NCBI GenBank assembly: GCA_050480245.1
Contig: JBCNEQ010000087.1
DNA length: 19,488 bases
Strand: one strand, 5' to 3'
From: Anoxybacillus sp050480245
GTDB lineage: Bacteria > Bacillota > Bacilli > Bacillales > Anoxybacillaceae
Of the stretch, positions 1-5,942 are shown piece by piece. The notes below the pieces were generated by a model. That model was not told where the DNA came from and did not search any database. It saw only the letters and a list, made by a program, of their open reading frames with translations. The position numbers and the translations under genes are program-made. The number at the start of each line of letters is the position of its first letter. The first letter of the stretch is position 1.

Positions 1-13
1 ATGCCGAGCACAC

Positions 14-39
14 TAAAAAAGCTGACATGTCGTCAGCTT
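14..39 (-). terminator. Intrinsic terminator of the AI-2E family gene
   Basis: An 8-bp perfect stem, AAGCTGAC (19-26) with GTCAGCTT (32-39), encloses a 5-nt loop. On the minus strand it is followed by a run of T (plus-strand A at 15-20). It lies one base beyond the stop codon of the gene at 41. Confidence 0.85.
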
Positions 40-40
40 G

Positions 41-1066
41 TCACAGTTTAAATGTGAATTTAATAATCCCTGCTTTTACCATCGCTTCAATAACAATGAC
101 GATGGCAGGGCCGACAAACAGTCCAAGAAAGCCAAGGAGGCGGAATCCTAAGTAGACGCTTACTAATGCGGCGAGCGGACTAATGCCTAAGTTCGACGAG
201 AAAATTTTCGGTTCGATTGTTCGGCGGATGACCGTAATGGCGACAAATAGGACAATTAACCCGATGCCTGTCGCGCTATGTCCGTTGGCAATATGAAAAA
301 TTCCCCATGGCACTAACACCGAACCTGTCCCTAAAATCGGCAAAATATCGACAACGACAATTAACAAGGAAAAAAGAATCGGATAATCGACCCTTAACAT
401 AAGCAAGCCGCCTAACGCAAGCAAAAACGTAATGACGCTCAATAAAAACTGCGCTTTAATAAAGCCGACACCTGCACGGCTTAGCTGCGTTATAATGATT
501 GTCAACCGTTGCTTTGTACGCTCGGACAAATGTTTTTCGAGCGCTTTTTTGAGCCGCGGCCAATCGAGACTAATGAGAAAAAGCGCAACTAAATAGACGA
601 GAAAATGAATTAAAAATTCTGGAATTTTCGTCAAATAGCCAATCATCGCTTGCGTCAAATTTGTCGCAAACGACAAAAGCATATTTTTCACCGTTTCGAC
701 GCTATTTTCGAGCGATGTAATGATTTCACGCGGAATGTCGCTAGAATACGACTGCCATTTTTGAATGAGCTCGTTGACAACTGCGGTAATTTCCGATAAA
801 AGAAGCGGCATTTTTTGCGAAAACATCATCGTCTGTTTAACGAGAATCGCAACAACAAAATAAGCAAGCCCTCCCATCGCAAGCAAAAAGAGCATAAACG
901 TAATCGTTACTGCGTGGATTCGTTTCAATCCGCTTTTTTGCAGCTTTTGTACTCCCGGCTCAAGGAGAAGGGCGGTAAAGAACGCAAACACGAGCGGTAA
1001 ACTGTACGGAAGCAAAAAAAACGCGATTGCTGCCAACAGTGCAAGAACAAGCCACTTTTTCATCAT
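41..1066 (-). CDS. AI-2E family (YtvI-like) integral membrane transporter
   Basis: This 341-residue polytopic membrane protein belongs by its overall pattern to the AI-2E/PerM superfamily. Hydrophobic segments lie at the N-terminus (about residues 4-40), at 55-75, at about 150-170, and in a C-terminal block from about 200 to 330 that ends in the glycine-rich LGFRLLGFLGLFVGPAI region. A soluble, charged stretch (about 75-145 and 170-200) separates the two halves, as is usual for the family. Length of about 340-370 is normal. Members include the Bacillus sporulation protein YtvI and several uncharacterised exporters; the substrate cannot be told from sequence, so no symbol is given. The start has two consecutive ATG codons behind a weak GAGTGA. 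It is monocistronic, with a terminator just after the stop and a candidate promoter at 1107-1136. Confidence 0.85.
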   Translation of the reverse strand: MMKKWLVLALLAAIAFFLLPYSLPLVFAFFTALLLEPGVQKLQKSGLKRIHAVTITFMLFLLAMGGLAYFVVAILVKQTMMFSQKMPLLLSEITAVVNELIQKWQSYSSDIPREIITSLENSVETVKNMLLSFATNLTQAMIGYLTKIPEFLIHFLVYLVALFLISLDWPRLKKALEKHLSERTKQRLTIIITQLSRAGVGFIKAQFLLSVITFLLALGGLLMLRVDYPILFSLLIVVVDILPILGTGSVLVPWGIFHIANGHSATGIGLIVLFVAITVIRRTIEPKIFSSNLGISPLAALVSVYLGFRLLGFLGLFVGPAIVIVIEAMVKAGIIKFTFKL

Positions 1067-1106
1067 GCTTCACTCAACCCATTTCTTTTTCGATTCCTAC
1101 TTTATC

Positions 1107-1136
1107 ATAATATAACATCCTCGCGCTTCCTGTCAC
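1107..1136 (-). promoter_or_regulatory. Candidate sigma-A promoter for the AI-2E family gene
   Basis: On the minus strand GTGACA (1131-1136) and TATTAT (1107-1112) are separated by 18 bp, about 40 bp upstream of the start codon. The -10 matches 5 of 6 consensus bases. It sits just after the terminator of the upstream operon, which fits an independent transcription unit. Confidence 0.5.
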
Positions 1137-1142
1137 CTATCG

Positions 1143-1169
1143 AAAAAAAAAACAGCGCCTAATGCGCTG
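1143..1169 (-). terminator. Intrinsic terminator of the DUF1611-racemase operon
   Basis: CAGCGC (1153-1158) pairs with GCGCTG (1164-1169) around a 5-nt loop. On the minus strand a run of ten T follows (plus-strand A at 1143-1152). The stem starts a few bases past the stop codon of the racemase gene. Confidence 0.9.
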
Positions 1170-1175
1170 GCTTGT

Positions 1176-2276
1176 TTACGCCGACGTTTTTGTCGGAAAA
1201 CGACCATTTTTTTCATCCGTTTGCACATACGTTTTTTGAACATATGGAGACGTCATAAGCGAAATCATTGCACCGTAGTCAACCGCAAAGCGAATGTGAT
1301 CACCGACTTGAATATCAGTGTGTGTCGCATCAACAATAATATGGTCGCTGCTTGATCCGATGATTTCAACGGGGGCAAGCGGCGTTAATCCATTGGCGTG
1401 CACATCTTGGCGACCGATGCCGACAATCGCGCGTTTCATCATACCGCGCTCTTGAAACGTCGGTGTTTCGCCAAATGCATTGCGACTTTGTACACCGTAC
1501 GGAACAGACGGCTTCGTTTTTACTTCAATCACTTCTGCCACTAAACAAAACGCATCTTGATATAAGTTAGGGATCGCAGCCCCACGGATCGTCTCGCGTC
1601 CTAAAAAAATCGCTTCGCCAAAACGAAGATGGTTAATCGCTCCGACGTCTTTCGTCTGTTTTAGCCAATAATAGTTTGCGGAGTTGCCACCAGATACGTA
1701 CCGTAACAATAACGAATATTCTTTTTGAATGTATTTGGCGAGAGACGAAAGTTCACGCATTTTTTGATCGGTCGGAATAACGCCACCAAAGCAGGCGAAA
1801 TTCGCCCCGATGCCGACCACTTGAATGTTTGGCAACTGCAAGATTTGTTCAATAAACGCCGGCACATCTTTCGGCATGACGCCTTCGCGCAAGTCGCCCA
1901 TTTCAACCATGACGATGATCGCATGCGTTTTGTTTTGCTTCACCGCTTCTGCAGAGATGGCACGCACGACGTCGATTTCCGATTGAGCGCTCACATCGAC
2001 ATGTTGAACGACTTGGCTCACTTCGCTTAGCGCAGGCGTGCGAATAAGCATATACGTTGCTGGAATTTGCGCTGATTTTAATTTTGCGATGCGCTCGACT
2101 TTCGTATCCGCTAAACTTGTGATGCCGCTATCGACAAGGGCGCGCGCAATTTGCACATCTCCGCCCACCCCTTTGACGACAGCTGTCATTTGAATTCCTT
2201 TTTCTTCGCACCATTTTTTTAACGTTGCAGCATTATGACGAATTTTCCGCAAGTCAATTTCGACTCTCGGCGTCAT
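1176..2276 (-). CDS. Alanine/ornithine racemase family PLP-dependent enzyme
   Basis: This 366-residue protein has the alanine-racemase N-terminal (fold type III) TIM-barrel pattern. The sequence VVKGVGGD places the Schiff-base lysine at K35. The strands and loops MLIRTP, IIVMVEMGDLREG and VSGGNSANYY (phosphate-binding loop) follow in the usual order, and a C-terminal beta domain carries the GIGRQDV and VDYGAM stretches. It belongs with the YhfX/ornithine-racemase (Orr) branch (COG3457) rather than biosynthetic Alr, so the amino acid substrate is open. Its ATG overlaps the TGA of the upstream DUF1611 gene as ATGA, which implies translational coupling. A terminator follows. The cytosolic racemisation role is inferred from family knowledge. 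Confidence 0.82.
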   Translation of the reverse strand: MTPRVEIDLRKIRHNAATLKKWCEEKGIQMTAVVKGVGGDVQIARALVDSGITSLADTKVERIAKLKSAQIPATYMLIRTPALSEVSQVVQHVDVSAQSEIDVVRAISAEAVKQNKTHAIIVMVEMGDLREGVMPKDVPAFIEQILQLPNIQVVGIGANFACFGGVIPTDQKMRELSSLAKYIQKEYSLLLRYVSGGNSANYYWLKQTKDVGAINHLRFGEAIFLGRETIRGAAIPNLYQDAFCLVAEVIEVKTKPSVPYGVQSRNAFGETPTFQERGMMKRAIVGIGRQDVHANGLTPLAPVEIIGSSSDHIIVDATHTDIQVGDHIRFAVDYGAMISLMTSPYVQKTYVQTDEKNGRFPTKTSA

Positions 2277-3355
2277 GATACTGCCACCTCATGTTTTTGT
2301 AAAGATGGGAAATAGTCGATGAGACGATCAACGACTTTATCCGCTCCGTATTTTAATACGTCAGTTACTGGCATACGGAATTTTCGTTCGTATTCGTAAA
2401 TGGTTTGTTTTAGTTCGTCATCTGTCATACCTTCATGATTTAACGTGATCGCAACGACTTTCGTCTTTCCGAAATGTTCAATTAATGCAATTTCGCTTTC
2501 TACCGTCGGCATCTCAACAAACGGGAAGTCGCCAAGCACTTTTCGCTTCGGTGGGTGTTGTAAAATAACTGCTTGCGGCCGCGCTCCTTTTAAAATGCCT
2601 GCCGAGCTCACATAAGCTGGATGGCTAAGCGCCCCTTGGCCTTCAACGATAATAATATCTGGACGTTCTGTTTCATATGCGCGCACGATTTCCCGCTCAA
2701 GTTCACCGATCATATATTGAAGCGGAAACGCGTCCATCGCAAATCCGTACGAAGCGCCTTGAATTAAGCCTGTTTGCCCTGTCGCAACGAATGCAGTTTT
2801 GTAGCCGCGCTTTTGCATTTCTTTTGCGACGATCATCGCTGTCGTCCGCTTTCCGCACGCGCCGTCTGTCCCGAGCACCGCCACAATTGGCGTTTTCACT
2901 TGCAAAATACGTCCCGTAAACAACGTCCATTCTTTTTTCGGACGCGGTTTGCGAACGTCGCGAATCGTTACCCCGTAGCGCTTCGCCATCGTCATCATTT
3001 CTTCATCTTCTGTTAAAAACTCTTGAAGTGGATTAATGATGTGCATGCCTGCTTCCATTGCTTCGATGATTACTTGGCGTTCTTCTTTTTTGAGAAAAGC
3101 GTTCGCTGGAGCAATTCCTAAGATGAAGTAGTTCGGTTTTTCTTTTGCGGAGGCTATTGCATCTTGAAGGTTTTTACAAATCGGAATGCCATTTTTCTTT
3201 TGATCAAGCACCTCTCCGGCATCTTGACCAGCTTTTGTCGAATCAATGACTGCAACGATCTCATACAATCCAGAATCGCGCACAAGCCCATTCGCTGTTT
3301 TTCCATCCATGGAACCAAATTGATGTTCACAATACACAATGGCGTATTTCTTCAT
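2273..3355 (-). CDS. DUF1611 family P-loop protein (DgcN-like)
   Basis: The product is 360 residues with an N-terminal Rossmann-like half (about 1-130) and a C-terminal P-loop half. The Walker-A-like loop GTDGACGKRT is at residues 162-171, followed by a hydrophobic strand plus acidic site in IIIVEGQGALSHP. This is the DUF1611 family. One characterised member, DgcN of marine bacteria, is described as a D-glutamate N-acetyltransferase working with the enolase-superfamily partner DgcA. Here the partner is a PLP racemase overlapping by four bases, so an amino acid racemisation role is plausible but unproven. The frame stays open to an ATG at 3370. However, GGAGGG lies six bases before the ATG at 3355, inside that extension, so 3355 is preferred. 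Confidence 0.8.
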   Translation of the reverse strand: MKKYAIVYCEHQFGSMDGKTANGLVRDSGLYEIVAVIDSTKAGQDAGEVLDQKKNGIPICKNLQDAIASAKEKPNYFILGIAPANAFLKKEERQVIIEAMEAGMHIINPLQEFLTEDEEMMTMAKRYGVTIRDVRKPRPKKEWTLFTGRILQVKTPIVAVLGTDGACGKRTTAMIVAKEMQKRGYKTAFVATGQTGLIQGASYGFAMDAFPLQYMIGELEREIVRAYETERPDIIIVEGQGALSHPAYVSSAGILKGARPQAVILQHPPKRKVLGDFPFVEMPTVESEIALIEHFGKTKVVAITLNHEGMTDDELKQTIYEYERKFRMPVTDVLKYGADKVVDRLIDYFPSLQKHEVAVS

Positions 3356-3401
3356 CAGAAATCCCTCCATTTCTTTGTGAAATCAATGTCCCCATGAAAA
3401 A

Positions 3402-3438
3402 AACATCTCACTTTACCGTCATCGGAAAGAAAGATGTT
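3402..3438 (-). terminator. Terminator-like hairpin between the CRISPR array and the DUF1611 gene
   Basis: On the minus strand AACATCT (3432-3438) pairs with AGATGTT (3402-3408), with an inner CTTTCC/GGTAAAG helix having one bulge. Seven T follow (plus-strand A at 3397-3403). It lies downstream of the candidate DUF1611 promoter and upstream of the start codon, so it could end the pre-crRNA transcript, attenuate the operon, or do both. Confidence 0.65.
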
Positions 3439-3449
3439 CTCTATTTTTC

Positions 3450-3478
3450 ATTATAACGAATTTTGAAGAAAAAGTGAA
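3450..3478 (-). promoter_or_regulatory. Candidate sigma-A promoter of the DUF1611-racemase operon
   Basis: On the minus strand TTCACT (3473-3478) and a consensus TATAAT (3450-3455) are spaced by exactly 17 bp, about 95 bp upstream of the preferred start codon. The predicted transcript would begin only a few bases before the hairpin at 3402-3438. Confidence 0.55.
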
Positions 3479-3527
3479 ATGGTACCTGTCAAACCTATAC
3501 GAAAAAAACCAGCACATAAAAGCTGTA

Positions 3528-3694
3528 GTTTCAATTCCTCATAGGTACGATACAAATGATCCGCGTTGTATCGCCAACCTTTCACATTCTCATAGTTTCA
3601 ATTCCTCATAGGTACGATACAAATCAGTGACATTTGCGAAAAATGAAACATTCCGCAATATCGTGTTTCAATTCCTCATAGGTACGATACAAAT
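3528..3694 (-). CRISPR. Three-repeat CRISPR array, no cas genes in the window
   Basis: Three identical 30-bp repeats lie at 3528-3557, 3595-3624 and 3665-3694, separated by unrelated spacers of 37 and 40 bp. On the minus strand each repeat ends in ATTGAAAC, the 5'-handle sequence typical of type I-B and type III repeats, and carries the CCTATGAGGAATTG core seen in thermophilic Firmicutes. The array therefore reads right to left, which agrees with a consensus promoter on the minus strand at 3742-3770. No cas gene is present in the window, so crRNA processing would need proteins encoded elsewhere. Only two spacers remain or have been acquired. Repeat number and spacing are direct; the type assignment is inferred from repeat sequence. 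Confidence 0.95.
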
Positions 3695-3702
3695 CCCAAA
3701 AA

Positions 3703-3720
3703 GTGTTGATAAATCAACAC
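3703..3720. promoter_or_regulatory. Palindrome in the CRISPR leader, next to the first repeat
   Basis: GTGTTGAT (3703-3710) and ATCAACAC (3713-3720) form a perfect 8-bp inverted repeat with a 2-bp centre. It begins 8 bp from the leader-proximal repeat and lies within the predicted transcript. No T-run follows, so it is not a terminator. Its position suggests a leader element for spacer acquisition or protein binding; the function is unknown. Confidence 0.45.
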
Positions 3721-3741
3721 ATGGAAAAGCTATACAATGTC

Positions 3742-3770
3742 ATTATACATACATTCGAAAATTCTGTCAA
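3742..3770 (-). promoter_or_regulatory. Consensus sigma-A promoter in the CRISPR leader
   Basis: On the minus strand TTGACA (3765-3770) and TATAAT (3742-3747) are both perfect and separated by 17 bp. Transcription would start near 3735 and run through the array from the 3694 end. This fixes the leader side and the array orientation independently of the repeat sequence. Confidence 0.85.
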
Positions 3771-3816
3771 TCGTCTTGATGCGTTGATACGTCTAAAAAA
3801 GTTGCAAAAAACAAAT

Positions 3817-3862
3817 TGTCGTCGATCCCCCGGGGTTTTTGCAAGATTGGAGGTCGACGACA
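3817..3862. other. Interrupted palindrome upstream of the CRISPR leader promoter
   Basis: TGTCGTCGA (3817-3825) and TCGACGACA (3854-3862) are perfect 9-bp arms, extended by CC/GG after a bulge. The interior holds the self-complementary CCCCGGGG. On the minus strand a T-rich stretch follows. It is 25 bp past the stop of the Rpn remnant and 47 bp before the leader -35, so it may be that gene's terminator or a distal leader element. Confidence 0.5.
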
Positions 3863-3886
3863 GCTGTGAAATAATACACAAATTAC

Positions 3887-4474
3887 TTATTCCTTTTCTA
3901 ACAGCTCCCGTACTTCTTCTTCCGTAAGGTCTGTGACGTTTGCAATATCTTTGACGCTCATCCCTTTTTTTGCCATCGTTTGGATAAGATGCTTCATGCC
4001 TTGTCTCATTCCTTGCCGTTCATACGAAATAATCAACTCCATCACTTGTTCTTTTTCTTTCGTCTCCATTTCATTCACCTCGCTTCGCAGCCTTCGTTCT
4101 TCTTCATCTGATAATTTCACATATGTTTCAAAAAAGCCAAACAATAACCGTTGTTTCGCTTCGTCTAATTCCATTCGGACAAGCATGCGTAAAAATTGTT
4201 TTTTCAGTTCTACCCGTTCACTTTCAGTATAACCCATCTTGCTTAACAATGCAGCGGCGATCGGGTTGTCTTGGCGGATGTAGTTGCGCCAGTTTTGTTT
4301 CCGAAGTTCCACAGTGAAAAAATGAAAATCGAGGACTTTGCCAAAAGGAAAGTGGATCATAAATGTAGATCGTTCGTCGCGGATCGGATCGTAGCTAAAT
4401 ACAGCAATCGGTACAATATTTTTGCTTCTAACATTTGTTGTAACAATGAAAGAACTTCTTGAAACAAAAAACAT
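3887..4474 (-). pseudogene. 5'-truncated Rpn-family nuclease/putative transposase remnant
   Basis: The open frame gives 195 residues. From about residue 20 onward (VPIAVFSYD, then HFPFGKVLDFHF, ELRKQNWRNYIRQDNPIAAALLSKMGY, RMLVRMELDEAKQRLLFGFFETY) it reads as the C-terminal two thirds of the Rpn family of PD-(D/E)XK recombination-promoting nucleases common in Geobacillus. Full proteins are roughly 280-320 residues, and the missing N-terminal part would carry the nuclease active site. The only in-frame ATG upstream of the homologous part (4474) lies inside the terminator hairpin of the malic enzyme gene and has no ribosome binding site; the first 19 residues do not resemble the family. The C-terminus ends in the usual variable charged helix region. 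It is most likely a decayed remnant. Confidence 0.75.
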
Positions 4475-4496
4475 GGCGCAATCACGCCATGTTTTT
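4465..4496 (-). terminator. Bidirectional intrinsic terminator after mleA
   Basis: ACATGGCG (4471-4478) pairs with CGCCATGT (4485-4492) around a 6-nt loop, flanked by A on one side (4465-4470) and T on the other (4492-4496). On the minus strand it directly follows the stop codon of the malic enzyme gene and ends the ansA-ansB-mleA transcript. Confidence 0.9.
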
Positions 4497-5910
4497 ATCG
4501 AAACATCATATCGTCTTTGCGGGCGACGCCGGTTTTGTATGCGGCTCTCATAACGGCTTCGCGCACGCGTTCTGCGACTTTGTTGTTAAAGACGCTTGGG
4601 ATAATGTACGTTTCGCTTAATTCTTCTTCGGTGACGACAGAAGCGATCGCTTCGGCTGCAGCGAGTTTCATTTCTTCGTTAATTTCGATGGCGCGGCAGT
4701 CCAACGCCCCGCGGAAAATGCCAGGGAAGCAAAGAACATTATTAATTTGATTTGGATAGTCAGATCGGCCTGTCGCCATGACGCGCACATACGGTTCCGC
4801 AAGCTCTGGATCAATTTCTGGCACAGGGTTGGCCATCGCAAAAACGATCGGATCTTTCGCCATTTTTTTCACATCTTCTACCGTTAAAATGCCTGGTGCG
4901 GATACACCAATAAATACGTCCGCCCCGGCGATAACGTCTGAAAGCGTTCCGCTTATATTTTCCGGATTCGTCATGTTTGCATATTCGTTCCAATACGGAT
5001 TGTCATATTGTACGCCACGATGAATCGCCCCTTGGCGATCAACACCGATAATGTTTTTCACACCCGCTGCTAACAATATTTTTGTGCAGGCGATGCCTGC
5101 CGCGCCGATGCCTGTTAAAACAACTTTAATATCTTCAATCTTTTTATCTACAATTTTTAACGCATTTAATAAACCGGCAAGCAAGACAACAGCTGTACCG
5201 TGCTGGTCATCATGAAAAACAGGAATATCGAGCTCTTGTTTTAACCGTTCTTCAATTTCAAAACAACGTGGCGCAGCGATATCTTCTAAATTAATACCGC
5301 CAAACGCCGGGGCGATCGCTTTGACGATTTGCACAATTTCATCTGTATCTTTCGTATCTAAACAAATCGGAAACGCATCGACACCCGCGAGTTGTTTAAA
5401 CAACATCGCTTTTCCTTCCATGACCGGCATCGCCGCATACGGTCCAATGTCGCCAAGTCCTAATACTGCCGTTCCGTCTGAAATGACCGCCACCGTATTT
5501 CGTTTAATCGTTAACGAATACGCTTTTGTTGGATCTTCGGCAATCGCCGTACATATGCGCGCCACTCCCGGCGTATATACGCGCGCCAAATCGTCACGCG
5601 TTTTAATCGGAATTTTCGATCTCACTTCAATTTTTCCGCCAATATGCATTAAAAACGTGCGGTCAGAAACGTGAATAACTTTCACGCCCGCTGTTTGTCG
5701 CAACGTATCGACGACAACGTCCGCGTGCTTCGAATCAAGAACGCTCACCGTAATATCGCGCACTGTATGCGTTTTGCTTGAGGAAATGACGTCAATGCCG
5801 ACAATATCTCCACCAGCTTGTCCAATTGCGGTGGCAATGTCGCTAAAAGAGACGACGTTTTTCGCAAATTGTAATCGAATCGTAATGTGCATGTTTGCTC
5901 CGCTTGACAT
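4495..5910 (-). CDS. mleA: NAD-dependent malic enzyme with N-terminal ACT domain (MleA-like)
   Basis: The 471-residue protein would convert malate to pyruvate and CO2 with reduction of NAD(P) in the cytosol. Residues 8-85 look like an ACT regulatory domain (MHITIRLQF with a beta-alpha-beta pattern). The catalytic part follows: VYTPGVARIC at 111-120, DGTAVLGLGDIGPYAAMPVMEGKA at 145-168, the metal-site region NLEDIAAPRCFE, VFHDDQHGTA at 231-240, and the Rossmann dinucleotide loop GIGAAG at 267-272. The start is chosen because GGAAGG (5918-5923) sits 7 bases before the ATG; an alternative ATG at residue 7 is possible. It is 32 bases downstream of ansB and is followed by a terminator. B. subtilis has the same ansA-ansB-(mleN)-mleA order, which supports the symbol; mleN is absent here. 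Confidence 0.88.
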   Translation of the reverse strand: MSSGANMHITIRLQFAKNVVSFSDIATAIGQAGGDIVGIDVISSSKTHTVRDITVSVLDSKHADVVVDTLRQTAGVKVIHVSDRTFLMHIGGKIEVRSKIPIKTRDDLARVYTPGVARICTAIAEDPTKAYSLTIKRNTVAVISDGTAVLGLGDIGPYAAMPVMEGKAMLFKQLAGVDAFPICLDTKDTDEIVQIVKAIAPAFGGINLEDIAAPRCFEIEERLKQELDIPVFHDDQHGTAVVLLAGLLNALKIVDKKIEDIKVVLTGIGAAGIACTKILLAAGVKNIIGVDRQGAIHRGVQYDNPYWNEYANMTNPENISGTLSDVIAGADVFIGVSAPGILTVEDVKKMAKDPIVFAMANPVPEIDPELAEPYVRVMATGRSDYPNQINNVLCFPGIFRGALDCRAIEINEEMKLAAAEAIASVVTEEELSETYIIPSVFNNKVAERVREAVMRAAYKTGVARKDDMMFR

Positions 5911-5942
5911 GTTGTACCCTTCCTTTTCTCTATCGCTTCATG

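Noticed and set aside
3479..3527. A degenerate fourth CRISPR repeat beyond the array end
   Set aside because: Only short fragments such as GGTAC and CCTATAC resemble the repeat; no 30-bp alignment is possible.
3703..3927. Plus-strand ORF of 74 codons in the CRISPR leader region
   Set aside because: It has no ribosome binding site, overlaps the palindromes and the minus-strand promoter, and runs into the Rpn remnant antisense.
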